Both the position numbers and the translations under genes were made by a program. From contig CAJQUW010014394.1 in assembly GCA_907163375.1 (NCBI GenBank), positions 186,001-250,000 on the forward strand: a stretch of 64,000 bases of DNA, in the 5' to 3' direction. The DNA comes from Prostheceraeus crozeri. Lineage: Eukaryota; Platyhelminthes; Polycladida; Euryleptidae. Positions 50,081 to 58,649 of this stretch are shown in pieces. Under the pieces are notes generated by a model. That model was not told where the DNA came from. It was given only the letters and a program-made list of their open reading frames with translations, and did not search any database. The stretch's first letter is position 1. Every line of letters starts with the position of its first letter.

Positions 50081-50486
50081 CTGTGTCGCTTACATATTCT
50101 TCTTCTGATGTCAATCCAACAGATAAATATTCAAAATTAAACGTTATGCAATATACACCAAGAATCTCTTTGTTAACAATGTCCATAAATTCATAGTCCC
50201 ATACGTTCTTCAGTGAGGATAAATAGTCATCAACTTCTTGGATGTCACTTTCATAATAATGTTCACTGGCGCCCATCAATGGTGGAGAACCATTTCTTTT
50301 GTATTCATAAATCGTGAATGTATTCATGGAGAGTTCAAATTGCTTCACTTTGATCTTCTCCTTCACATATGGAATCACTTTCTCCAACATCGCGTGCGGT
50401 TGACATGTCGATTTCGGGTAAATAATGAGCTGATTTGGGTAGGTGTACACGCTAAAGTCTTCCATCACCCATGTGTCTTCCATCAT
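50076..50486 (-). CDS. Polinton 2 protein, paralogue of 58650-59072
   Basis: The 136-residue frame begins MMEDTWVMEDFSVYTYPNQL. Segments such as LIIYPKSTCQPHAMLEKVIP, MGASEHYYESDIQEVDDYLS and LGVYCITFNFEYLSVGL line up with the gene at 58650-59072 (LYIVPTKEKIVSLEKIIAEL, KGALDVSYRYLN...VEELIDSLQ, GGILCIQIDIGFGSL). The function is unknown. LINE B is inserted immediately before the ATG, separating the gene from its upstream motif at 54497-54505. Confidence 0.55.
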   Translation of the reverse strand: MMEDTWVMEDFSVYTYPNQLIIYPKSTCQPHAMLEKVIPYVKEKIKVKQFELSMNTFTIYEYKRNGSPPLMGASEHYYESDIQEVDDYLSSLKNVWDYEFMDIVNKEILGVYCITFNFEYLSVGLTSEEEYVSDTD

Positions 50487-50834
50487 GCTTGTGACCGTCG
50501 AAGGTGCACGACGTCGCTGTCTCTCTCGTGTCAGGAAAGTGTGATTTGCTTAGTTCTCGTCGTTGCGTGATCCACTGATCGGAACTTTTTACATCTTTGT
50601 GTTCCTCTCGTATCCGTCGTCACAACGGTGCCACTCACTTCACTGAATATCAACGCGATCGTATGTTACAGGCCTTTTTCGTCTTTTTGCTGTCACTTTG
50701 CGACTATCAGTGAGTGTTACTCCTCTTCTATCTCGGTTGGCGCGGTGGAATCTAAGTGTCACGTGCACTGTCCGGCTGCAAGTAGTAAAATTGAAGTCGC
50801 TGATACGGTACGAGTTTAACACACAGTCGCGTCT

Positions 50835-50905
50835 ACTGCTGGTATAGTGGTGCGGTACTTGCCTCTGGTCACCTTCCGAGCGGTATTGCGTTCGAGTCCT
50901 GAGTT
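50835..50905 (+). promoter_or_regulatory. tRNA-like segment (pol III A and B boxes) in the LINE B leader
   Basis: TGGTATAGTGG (50840-50850, A-box-like) and GTTCGAGTCC (50890-50899, B box) are 50 nt apart, just upstream of ORF1. A similar arrangement occurs in LINE A although the sequences differ. Confidence 0.5.
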
Positions 50906-50989
50906 GGATTTATTTTTTCATCTCTGTTTTTCATGCCTCGTCAGCGACAACTCCGGTGAAGTCAATCTTTAAATGATGCCCCACCACCT

Positions 50990-51679
50990 TTGACTTTGGC
51001 TAATATTCGTGCTATCGTCGAAGAGTCTAAGGCTGATTTATTAGTTTCCATACAGAGTATAAAGGACGAATTTCTCCAATTGCACAGTGATTTGCGTAGG
51101 CTTGATGACCGCATGCTGGGGATTGAAAATTCTGTTAGAAATGTTCGTGAAATTCAAGAATCACAGCAAGAGGAAATTGATGGACTGCGTCATTCGCTTA
51201 ATGAAGTTAAGGAATCTTTTAATCTCGAGGACGTTTTGTGGGAGGTTGAGGAGCGTGAAAGACGGCGCGATAATGCTATCATCCATGGTTTGAGAGAAAA
51301 AACCGATGGGACATTGAAAGAGCGTCACGAGGCTGACATGATAAGCGTTCAGGAAATGTGCGAGGATCTTGGACTTGGGCATGTGAAGGCTGCTACAATG
51401 CATTGATTTGGAAAGCTGGCTAGAGACAGGGTGCGGCCTTTAAAAGTTCGTTTTCAAGACAGTTTCACTAAGGCAGAATTCATTCGAAAATCTACAGATT
51501 TAAGAAATTCCACCCAGTTCAGAAATGCTTTCGTCTCCAATGATTTAACAAAACAGCAACAGCACGAACAATTTCTCCTTCGACAAGAGCTTCGACGCCA
51601 AAAAGCAGCTGGCTTATACGTAGTAATTTACAGAGGTCAGGTACGGAGTCGTGACTCAATCAAAAATTTTCGTCTGTGA
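50990..51679 (+). pseudogene. LINE B ORF1: coiled-coil nucleic-acid-binding protein, one nonsense codon
   Basis: The N-terminal part is a coiled coil (LRRLDDRMLGIENSVRNVRE), then an RRM-like region beginning ERERRRDNAIIHGL and a C-terminal part KVRFQDSFTKAEFIRKSTDL, as in L1/CR1-type ORF1 proteins, which coat LINE RNA. A TGA at 51404-51406 lies in frame where the family has Arg (CGA), so a CpG transition is likely. ORF2 overlaps its end. Confidence 0.75.
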
Positions 51680-54241
51680 TTTTACCATCTGTGTGTTATA
51701 CCCGTCATTGCTGTTATTAAATGCTCGTTCTATTTTGTATAAAGTTGATGAACTTCAAGTTTTGGTGAATAATTTTTTACCAGGACTTATCGGAATCACA
51801 GAAACTGGGCTAACAGATGAAATCTCAGATAACTTCTTGTCATTGGAAAACTATCTTCTTTTTCGATCTGACAGAGTTGATCGTATTGGAGGTGGTGTAT
51901 GTATATACGCTGATCATTTGTACAAACCGCACGTCTTGCAGCAACTGTCTATTGAATGTATTGAGTATATAAGTGTTCGACTTCCTGTTATAAATATTGT
52001 GGTACTTTGCATTTACATCCCGCCGAACTTGTGTTCAAGTACTCATCGAGGTGTCAGTGACAGTTTGACGTTCTTCGTTGACAAGATTTTAGATACGTAC
52101 CCGAACTCAAGCCTGATTTTTTGTGGTGATTTCAATGACTTTAACACAAATGTTTTCCGTTATAGCTTTACATGTGTAAATAAAGTTATGGCACCGACAC
52201 GGGGTAATTCGTTTCTGGATCAGATCTGGATTTCAGAAAATGTGGAGAATTATTATCCAACTCCAGCCACTGTTGGTTCCCCTCTGTCTACTTCAGACCA
52301 TTGTTGTGTATTTCTGCCTTCCTCTGTAGCTTCTGTGAGACATCAAAGAACCGTTCGTAAAGTTTTTGACTACAGACTCGGCAATATGCAAATGTTTTTG
52401 TCTGATTTGTCATCTTCTAAATTTGAAAAAGTGTACAACGCTGTAAACGTAGATGAGAAATGCATGGCTTTTTATGAGATATTTTTTGAAGCAATGTCCA
52501 TCATTCAGCAATACGAGGTTGAACTTACAAGCAAGGATAAACCATGGCTTACTCCATTGCTTAAAAAACTCATTAATGATCGCTGGTCTGCTTATCGATC
52601 CCGTAATTGGCCGATATATAATCATTTGAAGGACAAGATTCATGTTGAAATTTTCAAAGCCAAAGCGAAATGGAGCAGCAATGTCATCAATAAAGATAAA
52701 AATATCTGGAGTGTCGTCCGCGAGTTCCAGGGAAAGCAGCAGCCCTCCGTTACTCCAAAGGCTGGTAATGATTTGAGTCAATTCCTCCTCGAAGTGTCTG
52801 AGATTTACAAGCTTTCTTTTAACCATGCGCGTGATGAAGAATTGTGCGACTTTGTGGATGAGCACTGGAACGTCGACATTGATCCCTTGGACGTCTATCG
52901 TCTCCTGAAGCAATTAAAACTCAGGCAGTCATCAGGATCCGACGGTATTTGTGCTCGTCTTTTGTATGAGAGTGCTGATATAATATGTGAACCTCTCTGT
53001 GACCTTTACCGCGCGTCGATAGCGACCAGGAAATTCCCTGACGTGTGGAAACATGCTTTCGTGCGTCCGATTCCCAAGAAGGTAAATCCTACTGCCAATG
53101 ATTACAGGCAGATTTCATTGCTGCCAATTGTATCGAAGGTTTTTGAGCGCTTAATTCTCTCCGGAATGAAGCATGATTTATTGCGCTTCTTTGGTCAAAA
53201 TCAGCACGCCTTCAGACCACTTGGCTCGACCACTGGAGCGCTGATTGATATCCATGATTGTGTTACATCTTTTATGGAGGATCCTAACAATTTGGGTGTC
53301 AGACTGACTTGCCTCGACTTCGCTAAGGCATTCGGAAAACTTCAGTTTCAGCGCCTAATCAATATCCTTCTGAGTATGGATTTCAACAAGGGGTTCCTTC
53401 TATGGTTGCATCCTTATCTTGTCGACCGTCATCTCAGAGTAAGTTTGAATGGCAAAGTTGGACCGACGTTCGTGGCCACTTCGGGGGTGCCCCAAGGCTC
53501 CGTTTTGGGCCCTTATCTGTTCGCGCTGTTTATCGCTGAACTGAAAGTCGACAGTCCTAATGCTCGATTGATCAAGTATACAGATGACCTAACCCTTGTT
53601 GAGTCGTGCTGCAATCAAGAACCGAATCCTTCAAATCTCTCGATAGTGCTGACTTGTATTTACAAGTCACATTTATGCCACATGTATTTAAATCACAGTA
53701 AATGCAGGCAATTGTTTTTCCATCGTTCTAGGATTTTTTCTGTTGTTCCTTATGATGACATTCAACTGACTTCCTCCGTGAACATCTTAGGGCTAACAAT
53801 TGAGAACAATTTGAAATGGAACTGTCATTTCGATCGTGTTACACTCTGTGCTTCTCGACGGTTGCATGTTCTCCGGTCTTTGAAGCCTTACGTGAACAAG
53901 AAACAATTATTTGAAGTTTCAATGCATGCATTATGTCTGTAATTTTGTACGCATCTCCAGTTTTTGGTAAGCTCTCAAGCTCAGTTGTACATAAGGTTGA
54001 CAGATTAAGGAGCAGAGCTCACCGCATCATTTGCGGGGAATGCTGTACATGCGATGCGATTCCTGACTTTGCTCAGTCGCGTAATCAACTAGCCTGTAAA
54101 TTCTTGCAAAAGTGTAAAGATCCTGCCCACCCCTTCATTATCGGGTTCCACCAATCATGTCTCACTCCGGACGGTATTTTTTGCCTTACTGTTAAACATC
54201 AAGACGGCTCGATTCTTTTTTCTATTGGGCATGTATGCTAA
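51651..54241 (+). pseudogene. LINE B ORF2: endonuclease-reverse transcriptase, one frameshift
   Basis: Endonuclease blocks: LLLLNARSILYKVDEL, TETGLTDE, GGGVCIYADH, LIFCGDFNDFN, TSDHCCVFL. RT blocks: SSGSDGICARLL, YRQISLLPIVSK, CLDFAKAFGKL, SGVPQGSVLGPYLF and LIKYTDDLTLV. The active site is YTDD instead of the common YADD. The main frame ends at 53942 and the C-terminal part (VILYASPVFGKLSSSVVHKV) is in another frame from 53933, so a 1-nt deletion is likely. Family Asp residues are present. Confidence 0.9.
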
Positions 54242-54496
54242 GCAACGGTGATTTCTTGTAATTTCTACTCTTGCTTATTTGAATATTTTATATTTGCTAT
54301 TAGCTTGTTAACTTGACATGAAGATGATAGATGTGCCAGTGTATCTTCCTTTTATGGTTACTTTATGCTATGTATGTGCATGTGTCAGAAAGTGTATAAT
54401 GTATTCATGATTTTCATTATTCTTCAATAAACATTTCATCATTATTATTGTTATTATTATTATTATCATGTATGTGTCTTGATCGTTTCTCCATTT

Positions 54497-54505
54497 ATAC
54501 CTAGT
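54497..54505 (-). promoter_or_regulatory. Late-type promoter motif separated from its gene by LINE B
   Basis: On the coding strand ACTAGGTAT. Counting from the copy of the start-codon triplet inside the right target duplication (54467-54469), it lies 27 nt upstream, within the 24-29 nt range of the other genes. The motif therefore predates the LINE insertion. Confidence 0.55.
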
Positions 54506-54520
54506 TCTCCAATCGATATG

Positions 54521-54630
54521 TGCTCCGAACATGGAATGGGGCACACCCAATGCTCCGTTCTGTGCTCCGAACATGGAATGGGACACACCCAATGCTCGGA
54601 GCAGGGGATGGGTATTTGCAAAACTATAAA
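54521..54630 (+). promoter_or_regulatory. Tandem TGCTCCGA repeats and TATA box upstream of 54681
   Basis: Two copies of a unit of about 42 bp begin TGCTCCGAACATGGAATGGG (54521 and 54563) and include further TGCTCCG and TGCTCGGA sites. CTATAAA follows at 54624-54630. TGCTCCGA is the reverse complement of the TCGGAGCA motif repeated in the TIRs, suggesting common control. Confidence 0.6.
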
Positions 54631-54680
54631 GCCAAGCCGAAAATGTTCCACCTTCATAACACTCGTGAACATTCAAAAAG

Positions 54681-55109
54681 ATGGTCGATCTCAGCGGATT
54701 AAGGGTTCAGAACGCGTTGGAAGAAGAGGCGGTGAGCGTTAGTGACAATGATAGTGTTTATTCGGTTATTGATTTCCAACCCATTATATTTCCTTCATTG
54801 AACCTGGACCCCGTTCACGTGATAGTCGAAACTCCGCCATCCTCTCCGGTACCAAGTGACGGTAATGTGGTTCCTGCACCCCTCTCTCCATCTCCGCCCA
54901 TATTTCCACTGGATGCTTTCCTCGATCTCACCGAGAATAGAGTGCCACCCAATACACCCCGTGAATTCCGCAACGCAAACTTTCCTCGAGGACGATTTCG
55001 CACACCCCTGTCCTGCCTTGATAACTTTCTACACCTCCCGGTGACACCTCCTTCATTAGCAGAAGAACTGATAGATGTTTGGGCACTATTAGATGAGTTT
55101 GATTTTTAA
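54681..55109 (+). CDS. Acidic, proline-rich Polinton 2 protein (possible transcriptional activator)
   Basis: The 142-residue product begins MVDLSGLRVQNALEEEAVSV. The middle is Pro/Ser-rich (TPPSSPVPSDGNVVPAPLSP) and the C-terminus is acidic and hydrophobic (AEELIDVWALLDEFDF), resembling acidic activation domains. It is one of the few plus-strand genes at this end and is under a TATA promoter with TGCTCCGA repeats. A role in regulating element or host transcription is inferred from composition alone; no family is recognised. Confidence 0.5.
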   Translation: MVDLSGLRVQNALEEEAVSVSDNDSVYSVIDFQPIIFPSLNLDPVHVIVETPPSSPVPSDGNVVPAPLSPSPPIFPLDAFLDLTENRVPPNTPREFRNANFPRGRFRTPLSCLDNFLHLPVTPPSLAEELIDVWALLDEFDF

Positions 55110-55367
55110 TTGTTGGTTGTATAATTTAATGATTATCCATACTTGATGTCTTTTTATCTTGAATCTATGGGAGATAGGACAAGGGAAAACTTTTTAAACT
55201 TATGACAATTTTTTAAACTTTGAATTAAATAGTTAGAAAGTCTTGCAAGTAGATAATTATTTCTTAGTTAATGTCTATATTATTCATAAGTAGATAACTG
55301 CTAGTGAGTATGTAGACTTCCCAAGTAAATGATCATCAAAAATAACATGTGATTGGAATAACATTTA

Positions 55368-56369
55368 TTATAGAGATGCACTTTCTTGAGTCATTTCACA
55401 ACATGCATTATTCTTGCACAAGGTACGATGTTCGGCATAGTCACTGAAGTTACAATAATGAACATTGTAAGACTTGTGGAGTTGTCCATTGTCCACAGTG
55501 GTTGATTCATGCATCACAGTGATGTGGTCAATCTTGGTCCAGGCCCATGCAGCTTCACAGGAATCATAATTTAAATACAACGTATACACATAAAGTCGAT
55601 AGTGTAGTTCAAAGCAATAATGAAGGAGAATCTCGACCACATCTGACAGCGCACAGTGGTACCCATACTGTACCTTGGCAGCTTGAGCTTCTGTGAGTGC
55701 TTTCCCTCGGCGTAAATGTAACAGGGTTCGACGGTAAGCTTCTTTCCCTTCATACTGGGAATGATTCTTCCAGTTACATCCGCGACGCACATCTTCCTTG
55801 TAGCCAATCATATACAGTTCACTATCCCGCATACATGAGGTGAATATCTTCCAATGAGAGTCAATGCGTTGAGACCATTCGGGTTGAGAAATACTATCCA
55901 TTGTCACTTTTTCCAAGAGTTTTATGCTTTTCAACCAAGCTCTTTCCATCTCCGATAATCCATTCCCTACAATCAGTTCCGCGTCTCCATACTTGCGTGT
56001 CATTTCATGGACCCAGAAATTAAAACGGTGAATAATCACACTCTCTTCTGCACCACATTTCCCAATCACATGTGGGTTGAGACCATGAATAAATTTAGTC
56101 GCAAAAACATCACACACCGATGTCTCATGTTTGATAAAGTCATGGAAGCGCGATGTAATTGTCACATATCCGGTCGGTTTATCGTCTCTGGGCGTATAAT
56201 GACACCAAATGGCAGCGACTTCCTGCATGGGAACTCCTTCCATATCAAATACGATGAAATTGCGCACCAGCTTCTTCTGCTCCGCCCACCATTGTTGCAC
56301 TTTAGGATGATCAAATGTAATGGTATAAGAACCTTGCATGAGATCGCCCAAATGCTGAATCCGACGCAT
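55368..56369 (-). CDS. DEDDh-type 3'-5' exonuclease-like protein
   Basis: The 333-residue frame begins MRRIQHLGDLMQGSYTITFD. Exo I: NFIVFDMEGVPMQEVAAIW (Asp and Glu spaced as D-x-E). Exo II candidate: ELIVGNGLSEMERAWLKSI. Exo III candidate: YGYHCALSDVVEILLHYC, which fits H-x4-D of DEDDh nucleases. The C-terminal third is Cys/His-rich (HRTLCKNNACCEM). A TATA box (56403-56410) lies 34 nt upstream of the ATG, so it is probably expressed with the replication genes. It may process replication ends or degrade nucleic acid. The frame looks whole. Confidence 0.6.
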   Translation of the reverse strand: MRRIQHLGDLMQGSYTITFDHPKVQQWWAEQKKLVRNFIVFDMEGVPMQEVAAIWCHYTPRDDKPTGYVTITSRFHDFIKHETSVCDVFATKFIHGLNPHVIGKCGAEESVIIHRFNFWVHEMTRKYGDAELIVGNGLSEMERAWLKSIKLLEKVTMDSISQPEWSQRIDSHWKIFTSCMRDSELYMIGYKEDVRRGCNWKNHSQYEGKEAYRRTLLHLRRGKALTEAQAAKVQYGYHCALSDVVEILLHYCFELHYRLYVYTLYLNYDSCEAAWAWTKIDHITVMHESTTVDNGQLHKSYNVHYCNFSDYAEHRTLCKNNACCEMTQESASL

Positions 56370-56402
56370 CGTGAAATGAATCTCACCTTGTGTGTGTCTC
56401 GA

Positions 56403-56410
56403 CTTATATA
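56403..56410 (-). promoter_or_regulatory. TATA box of the exonuclease-like gene
   Basis: On the coding strand gggTATATAAGtcg, 34 nt before the ATG at 56369. It is the same core and spacing as the TIR promoters. Confidence 0.6.
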
Positions 56411-56443
56411 CCCGTCCCTAGGGTGGTGTACAAAATGATTGGT

Positions 56444-56728
56444 TTAGCGATGATGATGTCTCCTTCGACGTTTTCCTCCTGACATTTTATTCGCTAAAGC
56501 ACTTACGCCTGCGGCACCGGCTTCACCCGCTGCTCCCAACGCTGCAGCTTTCCCTGCGGCAATAAGTGCAGGGATGAGGGGGGCTAAAAATGGGAGGACA
56601 CCTCCTCTTTGTCTACGACTCCCGCGGTAGATTCCACCCTTTTGTCTACGACTACCACGGTAAATACCACCTTTCTGACCTCCGCCTTTTTGATGACGGC
56701 TTCCGCGATAAATACCTCCACGTTGCAT
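56444..56728 (-). CDS. PX-like virion protein with GGIYRGSRRQKG repeats
   Basis: The 94-residue frame begins MQRGGIYRGSRHQKGG. Four copies of a GGIYRGSR(R/H)Q(K/R)G unit form a basic N-terminus. An Ala/Leu-rich hydrophobic segment (LPFLAPLIPALIAAGKAAAL) and a basic tail GGKRRRRHHHR follow. This layout matches Polinton PX proteins and recalls adenovirus pX/pVI (DNA-binding plus membrane-lytic). A late-type motif supports the start. The frame looks whole. Confidence 0.7.
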   Translation of the reverse strand: MQRGGIYRGSRHQKGGGQKGGIYRGSRRQKGGIYRGSRRQRGGVLPFLAPLIPALIAAGKAAALGAAGEAGAAGVSALANKMSGGKRRRRHHHR

Positions 56729-56753
56729 GATTACCGTGATATGCTAGATTTCC

Positions 56754-56762
56754 TTACTTAGT
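56754..56762 (-). promoter_or_regulatory. Late-type promoter motif of the PX-like gene
   Basis: On the coding strand ACTAAGTAA, 25 nt before the ATG at 56728. Confidence 0.6.
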
Positions 56763-56763
56763 T

Positions 56764-57039
56764 CTTCATTAATAGTTTCCCTAACGTCTTTAACTTTCCC
56801 AACTTGTTCCTATTTACATCGCGTTTCAACCGTTGCCATTCTTCCTTTATCATTTGATTATTGGATTTATAACGTGGTCACCACGCTGCTGGCAACAACG
56901 TATTGCCCAAATGACGTCGAATCAATTTGCCTTTATGTCTCTGAAGAGTTTCACACCCTCTACGATGCATTTGAGATTTTCTATACCGTTTCACATGTCT
57001 TACAGTTCCCCCTCTCTGACGTCGTTTACGGTGTGTCAT
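56764..57039 (-). pseudogene. Small basic core-like protein
   Basis: The start MTHRKRRQRGGTVRHVKRYR at 57039 is preceded by a late-type motif. The product is rich in Arg/Lys/His (HKGKLIRRHLGNTLLP; EEWQRLKRDVNRNKLGKLKT), about 90 residues, like a DNA-condensing core protein. It is next to the PX-like gene. The frame appears broken. Confidence 0.5.
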
Positions 57040-57064
57040 GATTAATGCTTACGCTTCCCAATCA

Positions 57065-57073
57065 TAACTTAGT
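57065..57073 (-). promoter_or_regulatory. Late-type promoter motif upstream of 57039
   Basis: On the coding strand ACTAAGTTA, 25 nt before the ATG at 57039. Confidence 0.6.
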
Positions 57074-57101
57074 CACAAAAATAGTAGATTGATCAATACA
57101 T

Positions 57102-57410
57102 TTATTCATCAGCATCCAAATCCACATTATACGTGAACCAATTCAATTGGTTCTTAAAAACCATATGTTTCAGAGGTTTCCCTCGTTTCTTACTAAAGTC
57201 AAATGAATATTTGCGTGGGTCCCGATTTCTATTCTCTGGTCGAAGCGAAGCTTGGGGGACACTATTCACTTCCTTGGGTGGATTCGGTTGTCTCTCATAT
57301 ATCCGTTTCAACTTCTCGCGCTGACTTGTCCATATCTTCTTGCCCATATGCTCCTTATGCAACGAGACAAATTGACGGACCTTCTCTTCCTCCACGTCAC
57401 GGTGCATCAT
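57102..57410 (-). CDS. Small charged Polinton 2 protein
   Basis: The 102-residue frame begins MMHRDVEEEKVRQFVSLHKE and is charged and helical up to residue 60, ending with KHMVFKNQLNWFTYNVDLDA. A TATA-like ctatatat lies at 57425-57432, rather close to this ATG, so the true start could be internal. No family is recognised. Confidence 0.45.
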   Translation of the reverse strand: MMHRDVEEEKVRQFVSLHKEHMGKKIWTSQREKLKRIYERQPNPPKEVNSVPQASLRPENRNRDPRKYSFDFSKKRGKPLKHMVFKNQLNWFTYNVDLDADE

Positions 57411-57545
57411 CTCACCACAGACACATATATAGACAAAGTTGTTAGTGCCTCATTCGTCTTGTCCTCGCACCACGTCGGATCGCTTCGACGCACCTCCTAA
57501 TGCTGTTTGCGAACATGCTCCCATAAGAAGAATGCTTGGTACATG

Positions 57546-58627
57546 TTATGACACCAGGGACAGCGTGACCAACTTCACTTTTGACAAGTCGTACGGATAT
57601 GAATTCGTACTCTCCGACTCCACTGGGCGATTTGGGTCCAAGGGTTCGGTGGGCATATACATGCTCAAATAAGGACATAAATGTTCATCCCATTCATTCT
57701 CCTCCTCCTGAATCTTCTCATCACAGTACCTGCACCGACCCACACATGGATGTTTATGGTAAGCTTCCATATTATAGTCTTGTTTGCAAAGCATGCAGGT
57801 GAACTCACTCTCCTTGTCACCCCAGTAACTCATTTCCAGAAAGCACCAATGATCGGTAAGTAAGTAAGTAAGTAAGTAATGCGTTTATTGAAAATAAATA
57901 AATAGAAATCAAATATACAAACACAGAAATAGCTAATCAGCACGAACTTACATATAAAATGATCACTTTCTGTAACATGCAGGCTTTGACAAATATACAT
58001 TATACAACAGTAATGGAGAGGTCAGATTTCAGCAGCGTTGTCAATCATGCAACACCAGATAAAAAATGAATTCTGACGTCTAAACGTTGAAAAATGAGGT
58101 AAACAAAAATGTCCAGTACAAGGCATTTTTGGAGGCACATGTTCATGTAAAGGATGATCTGGAGATTTACACTTTGTAAGAAATTTACACGACAAACTTT
58201 TATGCATGTTATCGAAATCAGGGATGATTGAGCATTTACACTCTTGGCTACAAATTAAACGATGGGCGCGTTTTCGAAATTTCTTGATTCTGTGACATAT
58301 TTCAGTTGACATATCACAAAACAAAGGAGTTGCATACATCAAAAGTGAAACGATACAACTGTGGAATACTTCTAGCAACTTTTCTTTGGAAACATATGGT
58401 TTTAGAGTGCGTATCACATACAAACGACGAGTTGCAGACAGTAAAATGTTATCGGTAGTCCACCATTTTCCACAACGATCGCAATACTCCTTCCCTGTCT
58501 CCTTGTGTCCATGACTGATGCATTGTGAAAACAGTCGGAAGCGCTTATTGGAAAACTCGTACTCATAATAGGGTTGAGGGTGGGGACGGACTGTGGTTCG
58601 CCTCTTCTTTGTTGGTGGCTCCATCAT
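57546..58627 (-). pseudogene. Cys/His-rich protein related to the polymerase head, split by LINE C
   Basis: The start MMEPPTKKRRTTVRPHPQPY (NLS-like) is at 58627. Then FSNKRFRLFSQCISHGHKET and CDRCGKWWTTDN resemble the polymerase N-terminus at 23773 (FCRQSFSRFRDCIDHGAAET, CWTCCKWYG). After the LINE, 57546-57833 has CMLCKQDYNMEAYHKHPCVG and RCRYCDEKIQ, again matching the polymerase head (ETYHKHACVGRCRYCDAVV). It is a stand-alone copy of that zinc region at the opposite end of the element. LINE C interrupts it. Confidence 0.65.
57859..58450 (-). mobile_element. LINE C: 5'-truncated CR1-like fragment
   Basis: ATCGGTA is duplicated at 57852-57858 and 58451-58457. The minus strand encodes the C-terminal part of an RT (ILLSATRRLYVIRTLKPYVS, then IVSLLMYATPLFCDMSTEIC) clearly related to LINE B, followed by a 3' UTR and a (CTTA)n tail seen as taagtaagtaag at 57857-57880. 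A clean target duplication and short length indicate a typical truncated retrotransposition. Confidence 0.85.
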
Positions 58628-58649
58628 ATCGTTGTTCAGATAATGTATC

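Larger units (their letters stand above)
50488..54464 (+). mobile_element. LINE B: CR1-like non-LTR retrotransposon
   Basis: This insertion of about 4.0 kb has a leader with a tRNA-like segment, a coiled-coil ORF1, an endonuclease/RT ORF2, and a 3' end caataaacatttc plus (ATT)n. ATCATG occurs at 50482-50487 and 54465-54470, a plausible 6-bp target duplication that places the insertion exactly at the start codon of the 50486 gene. It belongs to the same broad clade as LINE A and LINE C. It is nearly full length with two reading-frame lesions. Confidence 0.85.
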
